The translations under genes and the position numbers were made by a program. Below are positions 53,378 to 62,858 of a stretch of 64,000 nucleotides of DNA, one piece after another (the first letter of the stretch is position 1; each line of letters starts with the position of its first letter). Source of the stretch: Methanococcus vannielii SB (lineage in GTDB: Archaea > AGJL01 > Methanococci > Methanococcales > Methanococcaceae); the NCBI RefSeq assembly GCF_000017165.1, contig NC_009634.1, positions 1,286,552 to 1,350,551 on the forward strand, written 5' to 3'. The notes under the pieces are model-generated. The model saw nothing but the letters and a program-made list of their open reading frames with translations, did no database searches and was not told the DNA's origin.

Positions 53378-54136
53378 TTAAATATCGACAAGTTTAAATA
53401 CCAATTCTGACTTTTTCCCAAAAGTATTTAAAAGGCTTTTATTATCAAAATTTCTTCCTAATGCGGGCCATATTATCGAATCTAGGTGTAATGGGGGTAT
53501 ATTGGACTCTTTTGAAATTTTCCCCCAAAAAACTACAGGGTCTTCATCTGTAAGTTTTTTAGTGTAATTTTCAATTCTGGAGTCTTTTGGTATTTGTATT
53601 TCCATTGGATAGGGTATAAATTTATTAAAAACTATTCTTCCAGCGTATCCAAACATTTTAACGGCAAAAACTATCGTTTTAGACTCTTTTTTAGAGTTTA
53701 ATTCTTTTGAAATTTTTAAGAGCAAATATTCCATATTTTGATAGTAATCTTCAAAGTTTTGAATAGTTAATCCGTTTAAAAACGGGAAAATCTTTTCAAT
53801 TCGTTTTGTTTTAGTATCTAAAAGTCTTTTATTACCTTTAGACCCTCTTAAAAATTTAATATATTCTTTTAAAAGGTTTGATGGTTCAAAATCATGTTTT
53901 GACCAATAATCTGAAAATTCCTTCCACCATAGTTCGCCTGTTGTACCTAATTGGTAACTAACAAGTGAGTTTATTAAAATAAGCTTTATAAAAATTTCGT
54001 CACTTTTTATCGATTTTTTCAAATTTTTAAGTACAAAATACTGTAAATCAACGTTTTCTTCCATTTCACGTGCGAAATTTACATCAAGACTATTAAATAC
54101 TTCTTTGATTTTTCTTATTTTTTCTAAATTTTCCAT
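53378..54136 (-). CDS. Archaeal 8-oxoguanine DNA glycosylase (AGOG type)
   Basis: The 252-residue helical protein has LGTTGELWWKEFSDYW near residue 60, KTIVFAVKMFGYAGRI near residue 155 with the likely catalytic Lys, and PPLHLDSIIWPALG near residue 220 with the conserved Asp. These match the AGOG family (N-glycosylase/DNA lyase), which removes 8-oxoguanine. The helix-hairpin-helix differs from bacterial OGG1, as in other AGOGs. It follows the DUF255 gene by 19 bases. Confidence 0.85.
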   Translation of the reverse strand: MENLEKIRKIKEVFNSLDVNFAREMEENVDLQYFVLKNLKKSIKSDEIFIKLILINSLVSYQLGTTGELWWKEFSDYWSKHDFEPSNLLKEYIKFLRGSKGNKRLLDTKTKRIEKIFPFLNGLTIQNFEDYYQNMEYLLLKISKELNSKKESKTIVFAVKMFGYAGRIVFNKFIPYPMEIQIPKDSRIENYTKKLTDEDPVVFWGKISKESNIPPLHLDSIIWPALGRNFDNKSLLNTFGKKSELVFKLVDI

Positions 54137-54155
54137 AATTTCAACTAAATGATTT

Positions 54156-56219
54156 TTATCTTAACAAATTAAGTATTTGGGAGGGATTCGTTTCAGGATT
54201 TAAGCAAGAGTCTTTTTTACAAATGTAAACAACAGGGTCTTTTGACGTTGGATATTCCTTTACAAAACTTGCTATTTTCTCAAGTTTTTTTAACCGTTCT
54301 GAATCGGAAGGTATGAATAATAGTGACATATTTGGCCGGTATACTCTATTTATTTCGTCAATAATTTCTTTAGTCGTCTTATTTTCTAAATCGCCAACAA
54401 TCGATACATCAGTTGGGTCATTATCAAAATTATATGCCGAGAGCATTTGTAAATACGTAAATGGCGATTTTGAAATTTTTTCAGCAGAATTTTCAAATAA
54501 TTCATATACTTTTTCATGGTATTTATCAATTCTTAAAATATGCGACAACTTTAAAAGATTTAATGCCATTATAGAAGTTCCAGACGGAATTGCGCCATCA
54601 TAAATGTTTCTTACTTTAAAAATATTGTCGTTAACTTCTTTTGAAGCAAAATTAAATCCTCCGTCCTCCCAAAATAGTTCCAAAGTCTTTTCAGCAAAAT
54701 CCCGGGCTTTTTTTAGGTATTCTATATTAAATGTTGCAAAATAAAGTTCAATTAATCCCCAAGTAATAAATGCATAATCATCAAGAAAACCTGGAACTTT
54801 TAACTCGTTTTCAATGTAGCTATGGTACAATTTTTCATTTATAACCATTTTTGAGAGTAAAAATGACATAGCATCTTCTGAAGCTTTGATATACTCTTCA
54901 TTTTTAAAAATCCGGCCCGCTTTTGAAAGTGAAGCAATCATGAGTCCATTCCAGTCTGCAAGTATTTTATAATCTTTTGAAGGTCTCTTCCTATTTTCAA
55001 GCGCATCTAAAAGCTTTTTTCTTGCTTTTTCAAGTATTTGGTCAACTTCTTCGGGCCACATCTCCATTTCTGATGCAATTTCTTGGATTGAACGTTCCAT
55101 GTAAAGAATATTGGTTCCGTTTGTAGCTTCAGTTGATTCTCCAAGGTAATTACCTTCAGGTTTGATATTATATACTTTTTTAAAAATATTATTTTCAGAA
55201 TTTCTTAAAATCTGGTCTATTTCGGTAATGTTCCACGTGTAGAATTTTCCTTCAATCCCTTCACTTTCTGCATTCTCAGCAGAGTAAAAGGCTTTTTCAG
55301 GGGATTTTAATACTTTTAAAACATATTCAAATACTTCTGACACTATTTTTTTATGTTCTTCATTTCTGGTTGCACGGTAGCTTTCAAGGTATGCCATAGA
55401 AATAAGCGCTTGATCATAGAGCATTTTTTCAAAGTGCGGAAGTTTCCACATTTCGTCAACAGCATATCTGTGAAACCCGTAACTTATATGGTCATAAATT
55501 CCGCCCATTTTCATTTTATCAAGCGTTTTTATTGCCATTTCAAGTGCTTCATCGTTTCCAGTCTTTTTCCAGTACTTTATAAGAAATATTATTAAATGGG
55601 CAGTTGGAAATTTTGGAACGCCAAAACCCCCGTAATTTTTATCGTATATTTCTTTAAGCTGTAAAAATGCTTTTTCAAGTAATTTTTCATCTAATTTTCC
55701 TTTAGAAGTTGTTTTTGAAATATTTTCTAAATGAATTAATATTTCATCTGATCTTTTAACGATTTCATCATGTTTGATTGCCCATAATTCTGAAATTCCT
55801 TCTAAAAGGTCTATAATTCCGGGAGATCCAAAACGGGGCTCTTTTGAAATAAAAGTTGCTGCAAAAAATGGTTTTTTATCCGGAGTCATGATTATTGTAA
55901 GTGGCCACCCTCCACTTCCAGTCATTAGCTGACATGTTTTCAGGTATATGTCGTCAAGATCGGGCCTTTCTTCCCTATCGACCTTAATTGAGATAAAATT
56001 TTTATTTAATGTATCTGCAACATCAAAATCTTCAAAAGAATCTTTGGCCATTACATGGCACCAGTGACACGTAGAATAGCCTATGGATAAAAATATTGGT
56101 TTATTTTCTAATTTAGCTTTTTTAAAAGCTTCTTCGCCCCAAGGATACCAGTCAACGGGGTTTTTTGCGTGCTGTTTTAAATAAGGTGATTTTTCATTGA
56201 TAAGACGGTTTTTAACCAT
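54156..56219 (-). CDS. DUF255 thioredoxin-like protein (YyaL / SPATA20 family)
   Basis: The 687-residue protein starts with [22 protein letters not shown] (in parts) and has the thioredoxin-like active site [16 protein letters not shown] near residue 50 (CHWC). A long (alpha/alpha) barrel domain of the six-hairpin glycosidase type follows. Family members are widespread but their substrate is unknown; redox and carbohydrate roles have both been suggested. The start has GGGGGAG. Confidence 0.9.
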   Translation of the reverse strand: MVKNRLINEKSPYLKQHAKNPVDWYPWGEEAFKKAKLENKPIFLSIGYSTCHWCHVMAKDSFEDFDVADTLNKNFISIKVDREERPDLDDIYLKTCQLMTGSGGWPLTIIMTPDKKPFFAATFISKEPRFGSPGIIDLLEGISELWAIKHDEIVKRSDEILIHLENISKTTSKGKLDEKLLEKAFLQLKEIYDKNYGGFGVPKFPTAHLIIFLIKYWKKTGNDEALEMAIKTLDKMKMGGIYDHISYGFHRYAVDEMWKLPHFEKMLYDQALISMAYLESYRATRNEEHKKIVSEVFEYVLKVLKSPEKAFYSAENAESEGIEGKFYTWNITEIDQILRNSENNIFKKVYNIKPEGNYLGESTEATNGTNILYMERSIQEIASEMEMWPEEVDQILEKARKKLLDALENRKRPSKDYKILADWNGLMIASLSKAGRIFKNEEYIKASEDAMSFLLSKMVINEKLYHSYIENELKVPGFLDDYAFITWGLIELYFATFNIEYLKKARDFAEKTLELFWEDGGFNFASKEVNDNIFKVRNIYDGAIPSGTSIMALNLLKLSHILRIDKYHEKVYELFENSAEKISKSPFTYLQMLSAYNFDNDPTDVSIVGDLENKTTKEIIDEINRVYRPNMSLLFIPSDSERLKKLEKIASFVKEYPTSKDPVVYICKKDSCLNPETNPSQILNLLR

Positions 56220-56355
56220 ATAACTCCCCCATTAAAAATTTATCAAATAAAAATCTGTTTTTAACTTGCTATATACTTAACTCTCGAAAAAAATTAAAAG
56301 AAATTATTTATTAATAAGGAGTTATTTATTAAAGAAATTATTTATTAGTCTTATC

Positions 56356-57216
56356 TTATACTTTTTTAGAATTGATTATTTTATCAATATTTTCAACTAC
56401 AGGCTCCCTATTCCATATTGGAGTTTTATTTTTTTCGTATGCTGGTAATTTTTCTTCAAATATGGGTTTTTTACAAATATAAAATACTCCAAGAGGATAT
56501 TTTTCGTTTTCAAGTGCCCTATTAAACGCTTCTTTTCTATTTTGTGGGTCGTGGTCATACATAAAATAAGTATTTTCTTGATACCATGATACCGTATTTA
56601 CTTTGTTAAATGAGGGGCAGTTATGAAAAATATCCACAATTGAAAGACCTTTATGGCTAATTGCTTGTTTAATTATTTCTTTAGTTTCTTCAACATATCC
56701 CGAAAAGGTACGGGCAACAAAAGATGCATTTAAAGAGATTGCAAGTGCTATCGGGTTTAAAGGTTCTTCAAATACTCCAAAAGGCTGTGTTGGAGTTTTT
56801 GTATTTATAAGTGTGGTGGGGGAAGCTTGTCCTTTGGTAAGCCCATATATCTGGTTATTATGTATCAATACTGTAATATCGGGATTTCTTCTTATTGCAT
56901 GAATTAGATGATTTCCTCCTTCTGCATACATATCTCCATCCCCTCCTTCTGCAATAACGGTAAGATTTGGATTAACTGCTTTTACCGCAGTTGCAGTTGG
57001 AATTGCTCGACCGTGAAGTGCATGAAATCCATTAACTAAGATATGGTGGGGCATTTTTCCAGCTTGCCCTATCCCCGAAATTAATGCCGTATTAGTTGGT
57101 TTTAACGATAGTTCAGATAGTGCCTTTGTAAGCGAATTTCTTATGGCAAAGTTCCCACAACCGGGGCACCATGAAATGTCTATTTTTCCAATTCTATCAA
57201 ATGATTCACTATTCAT
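56356..57216 (-). CDS. 2-oxoacid:ferredoxin oxidoreductase, beta subunit
   Basis: The 286-residue protein starts with KIDISWCPGCGNFAIRNSL (a CxxC for the 4Fe-4S cluster) and has the thiamine diphosphate motif GGDGDMYAEGGNHLIHAI near residue 90 (GDGD...). It pairs with the alpha-gamma protein 3 bases upstream. The complex oxidises a 2-oxoacid and CoA to acyl-CoA, CO2 and reduced ferredoxin. The substrate cannot be fixed; the two-gene form differs from the four-subunit Por, Vor and Kor. Confidence 0.9.
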   Translation of the reverse strand: MNSESFDRIGKIDISWCPGCGNFAIRNSLTKALSELSLKPTNTALISGIGQAGKMPHHILVNGFHALHGRAIPTATAVKAVNPNLTVIAEGGDGDMYAEGGNHLIHAIRRNPDITVLIHNNQIYGLTKGQASPTTLINTKTPTQPFGVFEEPLNPIALAISLNASFVARTFSGYVEETKEIIKQAISHKGLSIVDIFHNCPSFNKVNTVSWYQENTYFMYDHDPQNRKEAFNRALENEKYPLGVFYICKKPIFEEKLPAYEKNKTPIWNREPVVENIDKIINSKKV

Positions 57217-57219
57217 TAA

Positions 57220-58932
57220 TTATCCCCTCAAAATTTCTTCTAATTTTTTTGAAAGGTCTTCAACAGAAAAAGTTCTTCCGTCGTACTTTAATACGTTTGA
57301 ATGAATGTTTATTCCAAAAAATTGTTTTAAAAGTTGTCCAAACTGTCCCGAATAATTCAATTCAACATTTATAATTTTTTCTGCATTTTTAAAATATTTT
57401 TCAGATTCTTTTGGTAACGGATAAACTTGATTGAAGTGTAAAAGTGCGGTATCCTTTAAATCTAGTTTTAAAAGTGCATCTCTTACGGGATAATACGTTG
57501 AACCCCATGTAACAATTAAATTTTTGTAGTTATCGCTTCCAAAAAATTTTGGCATTATAGAATCTTTTTCAATTAAGTTTATCTTATTATTTCGTTTTTC
57601 TGCCATTTTAGTTATGAGTTTTGGATCTTCCGTGACATCGCCAAATTCATCATGTTCGTTACCGCACAAAAGTACGATTCCATCCCCATATCCGGGAATT
57701 CCTCTTTTTGATATTGGACTATCGCTTAATCTGTACCGTTTATAATCTTTTTCGGTTTTGGTGATGTAATTTTCCTTTTTAATATGTTTAAGTTCTAAAT
57801 CCGAAATATTGTAGTATGTATCTGATAAATATTGGTCAGAAAGAACAAAAACTGGAACTTGATATTTATCTGCCATATTAAATGCAAGTTGACTTGTAAA
57901 ATAAGCTTCTTCAATACTTCCGGGTGCATAAATTATTCTTGGAAATTCACCCTGGCCAGAATAAAGTGCTAAATTCAAATCACCCTGTGCAGTTCTTGTT
58001 GGAAGTCCCGTTGAGGGGCCAGGCCGTTGTCCAAGATAAATAACGACTGGAGATTCAGTCATTCCAGAAAGGCTTACGGCTTCACACATCAGCGAAAAAC
58101 CGCCCCCTGAAGTCGTTACAAGGCCACGTCCACCAGCATACCACGAACCAATTGCCATATTAATTGCAGATATTTCATCTTCAACCTGTTCTACAATTAT
58201 TCCTAAATCTTTAGCATGGTTTGCGAGAAATACTGAAACACCTGTTGAAGGAGTCATGGGGTAAAATGATACGAAATTACACCCTGATCTTGCAAAACCT
58301 AACGCAAAAGCTTCAGTACCACTTAGCAACACTTCGTTTTTAACCTCACTATTTTTTTTAATGGTAATTTGGATATCATGATCAATTAAAATTTTTTTTC
58401 CAAGAGTATATCCTTTAAGAGCAGCTTTTAAGTTACTATCTATGACTCCCGCTCCTTTTTTTGAAAACTTTTCAGTTATGTATTTATTAAAAATTTCCAA
58501 ATCTCCGTCAAAAAGGCCAAGAATAATTCCTGAACCAACAGTATTTGAAAATAATTCTCCACCAACACTTTTACTAATTTCTGTAATCGGGACATCGATA
58601 ATGTTTTTATTATTTACGTATTCATCGTCAATATTTTTAATTTCGCCCAAAATTATAGTTTTTTCATCAAGTCTATCATTAAGATGGTTTAAAACACCTT
58701 TTTCAAAAGTTACAAGTAAATCTACCTTTTTAAAATACGAACGATTTTTTTTAGAGGAAACAACGATTTCAGTAGTGTTTATACCGCCTCTTACTCTAGA
58801 CATATACTCTTTTGTAGCAAAAACGTTGTAACCAGATAATTTGAGCACCTTCGTTAGTGACTCTTCAATTATATGAATGCCTTGTCCTGCAGCACCGCCA
58901 AGAACTATTGAAACTTCGTTTTCAAGATTCAT
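57220..58932 (-). CDS. 2-oxoacid:ferredoxin oxidoreductase, fused gamma-alpha subunit
   Basis: The 570-residue protein has a gamma domain (residues 1-185, starting VSIVLGGAAGQGIHIIEESLTK) fused to an alpha domain containing SGCNFVSFYPMTPSTGVSVF and VEDEISAINMAIGSWYAGGRG. The fusion and the two-gene layout are those of archaeal and bacterial alpha-beta type OFORs. The tail has the transketolase C-terminal-like domain (LIVTWGSTYYPVRDALL). The start has GGAGGGG. The acyl-CoA product could feed the ADP-forming synthetase at 5907-8027. Confidence 0.9.
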   Translation of the reverse strand: MNLENEVSIVLGGAAGQGIHIIEESLTKVLKLSGYNVFATKEYMSRVRGGINTTEIVVSSKKNRSYFKKVDLLVTFEKGVLNHLNDRLDEKTIILGEIKNIDDEYVNNKNIIDVPITEISKSVGGELFSNTVGSGIILGLFDGDLEIFNKYITEKFSKKGAGVIDSNLKAALKGYTLGKKILIDHDIQITIKKNSEVKNEVLLSGTEAFALGFARSGCNFVSFYPMTPSTGVSVFLANHAKDLGIIVEQVEDEISAINMAIGSWYAGGRGLVTTSGGGFSLMCEAVSLSGMTESPVVIYLGQRPGPSTGLPTRTAQGDLNLALYSGQGEFPRIIYAPGSIEEAYFTSQLAFNMADKYQVPVFVLSDQYLSDTYYNISDLELKHIKKENYITKTEKDYKRYRLSDSPISKRGIPGYGDGIVLLCGNEHDEFGDVTEDPKLITKMAEKRNNKINLIEKDSIMPKFFGSDNYKNLIVTWGSTYYPVRDALLKLDLKDTALLHFNQVYPLPKESEKYFKNAEKIINVELNYSGQFGQLLKQFFGINIHSNVLKYDGRTFSVEDLSKKLEEILRG

Positions 58933-59006
58933 ATTTCCCCTCCATTAAATATACATATAAATTTTGAATTTTAATATATTTATTATTGTTTGATTTAGTG
59001 ATTACT

Positions 59007-59696
59007 ATGAATGTTGAAATTTACGATGAAATGATAAGAGAACGCGGAAGAGAGTATTTTTTAAAAAATATGGTAGAATATTGTATTAAAAGAAATAATA
59101 TACTTTATGGTAAAGTATATGGGGGGGAACCTTATTTTATAACGATTAATTTAAATGACATGACTGGAATATGTACTTGCCCTTACCAATATAATTGTAA
59201 ACACTCCTATGCACTTTTAGAAGCTTATAAATGTAATAAATTTGAAGATGGAGATTTTTTATTTTCAAAATTGAAAGACATGGATAAAAATGAGATTTTG
59301 ACTCTTTTTGAAGAGATTATTATAAAACATAAGTTATGGGATGAATTTATAGCACGTGAAAAAAATTTACTGGATACTGCAAAAAACATGCTAGTTCTTA
59401 CAACAATTGAGAAAAAAAACATATTTACATTTATTTCCTTTTTAAGAAATCATTTTTTAAGAAATTCTAAAAACGAGGAACTTATACTTTTAATTCCTGA
59501 AGCGATTAAAACCATTCCAGATTCTAAAAAATTGGAAGAAATACTATTTTTAATTGTCGAAGAGATTTTTAAACGTGGAAAAATTGATAAAAACATTCTT
59601 AAAGAACTTGTTTTACTTTCAAAAAAGTATCGGGAACTATGGATGGTAAAAGACAGTATTATTGAATACGAATATTTTGAACTTTTAGAATATTAG
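59007..59696 (+). CDS. SWIM zinc-finger protein
   Basis: The 229-residue protein has a SWIM motif near residue 50: CTCPYQYNCKHSYALLEAY, that is CxC then CxH. The rest is helical and Lys/Glu-rich. SWIM domains bind DNA or proteins and usually sit beside a helicase or a Swi-like ATPase, but neither is near. Codon use and AT content are like the neighbours. The preferred ATG has GTGATTACT; a TTG seven codons upstream is in frame. Confidence 0.83.
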   Translation: MNVEIYDEMIRERGREYFLKNMVEYCIKRNNILYGKVYGGEPYFITINLNDMTGICTCPYQYNCKHSYALLEAYKCNKFEDGDFLFSKLKDMDKNEILTLFEEIIIKHKLWDEFIAREKNLLDTAKNMLVLTTIEKKNIFTFISFLRNHFLRNSKNEELILLIPEAIKTIPDSKKLEEILFLIVEEIFKRGKIDKNILKELVLLSKKYRELWMVKDSIIEYEYFELLEY

Positions 59697-59848
59697 ATAA
59701 TATATATTGATAGTATATATTAGATTATTTAATAAATATATTTATATAATGTTTTTAAAAATATAAACTACGACAATAAAGTCCATGCCATAATAAAAAT
59801 TATATCTGAAAAATATATTAAGTTATCTAATAATAAAAAGGTGCTAAA

Positions 59849-60061
59849 ATGGAAATAGATGTTACAGGAACAGTATGTCCAATGCCAGTTTTAAAAACAA
59901 AAAAATCTTTAGATTCAATAAATTTTGGGGAGGAATTAACAGTAACTGGGGATTACAAACCTGCTCTTCAAAATATCCGGAGATTTGTTGAAGAAAGGGG
60001 CCATACCGTAGTTTTTGCAGAGGAAAACTCAAAAGGTTTTAAAATTGTAATTAAAAAATAA
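59849..60061 (+). CDS. tusA: TusA/SirA-type sulfur carrier protein
   Basis: The 70-residue protein has DVTGTVCPMPVLKTKKSL at the start, the family motif with the sulfur-carrying Cys in CPMP. It accepts persulfide sulfur and passes it on. It is followed after nine bases by a DsrE-like gene. The TusBCD proteins of bacteria are otherwise absent from the window. The gap 59697-59848 is AT-rich and promoter-like. Confidence 0.92.
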   Translation: MEIDVTGTVCPMPVLKTKKSLDSINFGEELTVTGDYKPALQNIRRFVEERGHTVVFAEENSKGFKIVIKK

Positions 60062-60070
60062 GGTGGAAAT

Positions 60071-60415
60071 TTGAAATTTACCATAGTAATTAAGGATGCC
60101 CCATATGGAAAGGAAAGAGCGTTTTCTGCGTTGAGATTTGCACTAACGGCGTTACTTGAGGGAACTGACGTTAATATATTTTTACTTGAAGATGGTATTT
60201 TTGTTGCTAAACGGGGGCAAAATCCTTTAAACGTTCCAAACTACTTAGAACTTCTTGAAAATGTGATTGAGGCAGGGGCCGTAGTAAAAGCTTGTGGGCC
60301 TTGTGGAAAAGCAAGAGGTATACTTGAAGAAGACCTCGTTTCAGGAGTTAAATTTGGCACAATGAATGATTTAACGGCTTTTGTTCGAGAATCTGATAGG
60401 AATATTACTTTTTAA
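60071..60415 (+). CDS. DsrE-family sulfur-relay protein
   Basis: The 114-residue protein starts MKFTIVIKDAPYGKERAFSALR and has VKACGPCGKARGI near residue 78, in which one Cys is at the place of the catalytic Cys of DsrE/TusD, with a CxxC arrangement. It probably takes sulfur from or gives it to the TusA encoded just upstream. The start is TTG with a GGTGG site. The pair is likely cotranscribed. Confidence 0.88.
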   Translation: MKFTIVIKDAPYGKERAFSALRFALTALLEGTDVNIFLLEDGIFVAKRGQNPLNVPNYLELLENVIEAGAVVKACGPCGKARGILEEDLVSGVKFGTMNDLTAFVRESDRNITF

Positions 60416-60578
60416 TTTTTTTAAATTTTCAACTTGTTTTTTCCTAAACTAACATGAAGGTTTTTATATTATTTTTTAAAAGTTAGCTTGATAGAAAAAG
60501 AGTTATTATACATAAATTTTCGAATTCTTACTAATTTTTAATTTTTTTAAAATTTTTTTAATTTTGAGTGGAAAAATA

Positions 60579-61163
60579 ATGTTTGACAATGATAAAAAAC
60601 ACACTTTGGAAAAGCTTCAAAATGCAGTTGAAAATGGATACGTGGATCCTGAAATCATGTATTTTGTTGACCAGATAAACGAGCTTAAAAACTACTATAC
60701 TACGAGTAGCTGTATTGGACGATGTGGAATTATCGAATTTCCAAAAGGCAAAAATCCTAAAATATACTCAAAGTGGCTTGGAAAATGGCACCACTATGCA
60801 GAATATTCTGAAATAGATGAAGCAATATCAAAAAAATCAAAAGATTTTGAAAAAATTTCGTTTGTTTTAAATTCTCCTATATTACATATTGCATCAAAGG
60901 ATTTAAATTCTTCAAAAGCTCTTTTAGACCTTGCATACAATAACGGACTTAAAGGAACGTCAATAAAAGCAATTACTGGCAGAAGATTTATAGTTGAAAT
61001 AATAACTACTGTAAAATTAGATGCACCGGTAGCCTACGATGGAAAAATGATAGTTGATTTTCAATATTTAAAAATATTGCTTGATGAAGGAAATCATAAG
61101 TTAAAACATGCGAGAAACTCTTTAAAACGACTTTATGATAAGTTAGATGAACTCAATCGTTGA
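60579..61163 (+). CDS. taw3: tRNA wybutosine-synthesising protein Taw3 (TYW3-like)
   Basis: The 194-residue protein starts MFDNDKKHTLEKLQNAVENG and has SSCIGRCGIIEFPKG near residue 45 (the SS-x-x-GR motif of TYW3), KWLGKWHHY and ASKDLNSSKALLDLAYNNGLK. Taw3 methylates a wybutosine precursor on tRNA-Phe position 37. The preferred ATG lies after a GAGTGG site; a TTG five codons upstream is in frame. The 163-base gap before it holds nothing recognisable. Confidence 0.9.
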   Translation: MFDNDKKHTLEKLQNAVENGYVDPEIMYFVDQINELKNYYTTSSCIGRCGIIEFPKGKNPKIYSKWLGKWHHYAEYSEIDEAISKKSKDFEKISFVLNSPILHIASKDLNSSKALLDLAYNNGLKGTSIKAITGRRFIVEIITTVKLDAPVAYDGKMIVDFQYLKILLDEGNHKLKHARNSLKRLYDKLDELNR

Positions 61164-61214
61164 TTAAATATTAAATACTTTGAAATATATATTTTTAAAT
61201 AGGTGGGTGATAAT

Positions 61215-61598
61215 GTGCTCAGTCTAAAATTCACAGATTCAAAGGATATTTTTCCGTTTGCTTATGCAGTTCACATGCTAGTTAACAAAGCACCAGTTAC
61301 TATGCGTTCAAAGGAAAATCCTGGCGTTAGAATCGAAAAAGGAAAACTTTTAGATGATATGTATGAGGGGTATGTTTTAAAACAGGCAATTGATACAGGG
61401 GAAATCTTAAGGGTAACTCCAATTGTCGGGCCTTATAAAAATGTTTCAGTTATTGTGGTGCCAATAATTGAAAATAGGGATATAACGGGTGCAATTGGCA
61501 TAGTGGACTTAACTGCGGGAATTTTTGAAGAACTACATTCAATAACAAGAAGGCCTGAAATTATGAAATTCTTGCCTGATGATGCATTTCCAAAATAA
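61215..61598 (+). CDS. DUF2111-type methanogen protein
   Basis: The 127-residue protein starts at a GTG with a GGTGGGTGAT site, reading MLSLKFTDSKDIFPFAYAVHM. It has a PAS/GAF-like alpha-beta appearance with IVGPYKNVSVIVVPIIENRDITGAIGIVDL (in parts). It resembles the methanogen-specific DUF2111 family; the function is not known. A GTG 12 bases upstream is an alternative start. The marker-5-like gene follows after 21 bases. Confidence 0.7.
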   Translation: MLSLKFTDSKDIFPFAYAVHMLVNKAPVTMRSKENPGVRIEKGKLLDDMYEGYVLKQAIDTGEILRVTPIVGPYKNVSVIVVPIIENRDITGAIGIVDLTAGIFEELHSITRRPEIMKFLPDDAFPK

Positions 61599-61619
61599 TA
61601 CGTATTTTTCGGTGATAAA

Positions 61620-62060
61620 TTGAAGAAAGTTTTTATATTCCCCCCAAATAGCCTTATTTTGGCAGATTTGGTTGAAAGATTTGGTCATAAGCCCCTAATG
61701 ATTAATAACGCAATCGGTGAAAAAGTACGAAGTCTTGAGTTAGATACTCCACCTCTTAACATAACTGATGAAGATCCTAAAAAAGGTCTTAAATATGCGG
61801 CTATCGAGGTTCCATCCGGAGTTAGGGGTAGAATGTCATTAATAGGGCCTTTAATTGATGAAGCAGAAGCTGCCGTAGTAATGGTGCACTCTCCAATAGG
61901 CTTTGGATGTGTTGGCTGCGAAAGAACCAACGAACTTACAAAATACCTTATAAGACGAAAAGACATGCCTGTGTTAAATATTGAATATCCATCTTCCGAT
62001 GAAGATGCAAAAATAATAGTTAAAAAAATAACGACATTTTTAGAAAGTTTGGAAAAATAA
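61620..62060 (+). CDS. Methanogenesis marker protein 5-like
   Basis: The 146-residue protein starts at a TTG with a GGTGAT site: MKKVFIFPPNSLILADLVERFG. Near residue 95 it has HSPIGFGCVGCERTNELTKY with two Cys (CVGC). The N-terminal sequence and size fit the protein family called methanogenesis marker 5, found across methanogens. Its function is not known. It lies in a plus-strand run with tusA, dsrE, taw3 and DUF2111. Confidence 0.72.
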   Translation: MKKVFIFPPNSLILADLVERFGHKPLMINNAIGEKVRSLELDTPPLNITDEDPKKGLKYAAIEVPSGVRGRMSLIGPLIDEAEAAVVMVHSPIGFGCVGCERTNELTKYLIRRKDMPVLNIEYPSSDEDAKIIVKKITTFLESLEK

Positions 62061-62078
62061 CGACTTTTGGTGGTATAT

Positions 62079-62528
62079 GTGGTAAAGTTAGTAAAGTTTA
62101 TAGCTTTTATGCTAGTTTTTACATGTATTACGGCAATTTCTGCTGAAAGTACTTCTGATGAAGTATTTTTTGAAGATTTAAAAGATCTTGCTGAAAAGTA
62201 TTCAAATGATTTAGATACTATTCCATTTTCATCTAATATTGCATCAAACGAAAGGATAAATTTGTATATTGGAACTGAAACCGGCGAACTTAACATTTTT
62301 ATAGTGGTTTTTAATGGTAAAATCACGAATTTTGAAAAAGGAATGCTAAATGATGCTACATTGAATATTTACACTACAAAAAGTACAATTTTAGAAATTA
62401 TGGATTCTGAAAATCCGATTTCATCTACTAAAGAAGCTTTAAAACAGGGAAAAATCAAAATGGAAGGAGTAGGATTTATAAAATCGCTAGAAATAGCAAT
62501 AATAACGTTTTTAATGAATTTCTTTTAA
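62079..62528 (+). CDS. Exported SCP2-like small protein
   Basis: The 149-residue protein starts at a GTG with a GGTGGT site: MVKLVKFIAFMLVFTCITAISA, a signal peptide with cleavage near residue 22. The mature part has NERINLYIGTETGELNIF and ends ALKQGKIKMEGVGFIKSLEIAI, which resembles SCP2-type lipid-binding domains. It is a candidate secreted or membrane-attached lipid carrier, with the fold assigned only by eye. It lies 18 bases after the marker-5-like gene. Confidence 0.65.
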   Translation: MVKLVKFIAFMLVFTCITAISAESTSDEVFFEDLKDLAEKYSNDLDTIPFSSNIASNERINLYIGTETGELNIFIVVFNGKITNFEKGMLNDATLNIYTTKSTILEIMDSENPISSTKEALKQGKIKMEGVGFIKSLEIAIITFLMNFF

Positions 62529-62626
62529 TTATAGTAACTTACTTTTTTGTTTTTGTTAACCGTTCCAAAATATATTTATAGTGTTTTACAGTAATCTGTT
62601 TTTCAGTAAACTAGTGTTGAGGAAAT

Positions 62627-62755
62627 ATGTACATAATCAAAAAATTACTATCTAAACATGGCGAAATTGATGCATGCCTTTTATGGATACTATTTACCGT
62701 CATAGCAGTATTGGTTCTTGCATTTAGCGTATACCAACTTCCAAATATGATATAA
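62627..62755 (+). CDS. Small membrane peptide with pilin-like N-terminus (42 aa)
   Basis: An ATG with a TTGAGGAAAT ribosome site opens a 42-residue frame: MYIIKKLLSKHGEIDACLLW, then a hydrophobic helix ILFTVIAVLVLAFSVY and a short tail QLPNMI. The basic N-terminus followed by HGEIDA and a hydrophobic stretch resembles class III (type IV pilin) signal sequences of methanococci, KxGQ, but the usual Gln is Glu and the Glu at +5 is absent. It could be a minor pilin or a plain single-span membrane peptide. Confidence 0.5.
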   Translation: MYIIKKLLSKHGEIDACLLWILFTVIAVLVLAFSVYQLPNMI

Positions 62756-62858
62756 TCTTATACAATCATCACATTAAAACTATTTATTAAAAATTTAAGA
62801 AAGTATTCGGGTTTTCGAGTTTAATATAATATTATTTTAACATGGAAACCGCTCTGAA

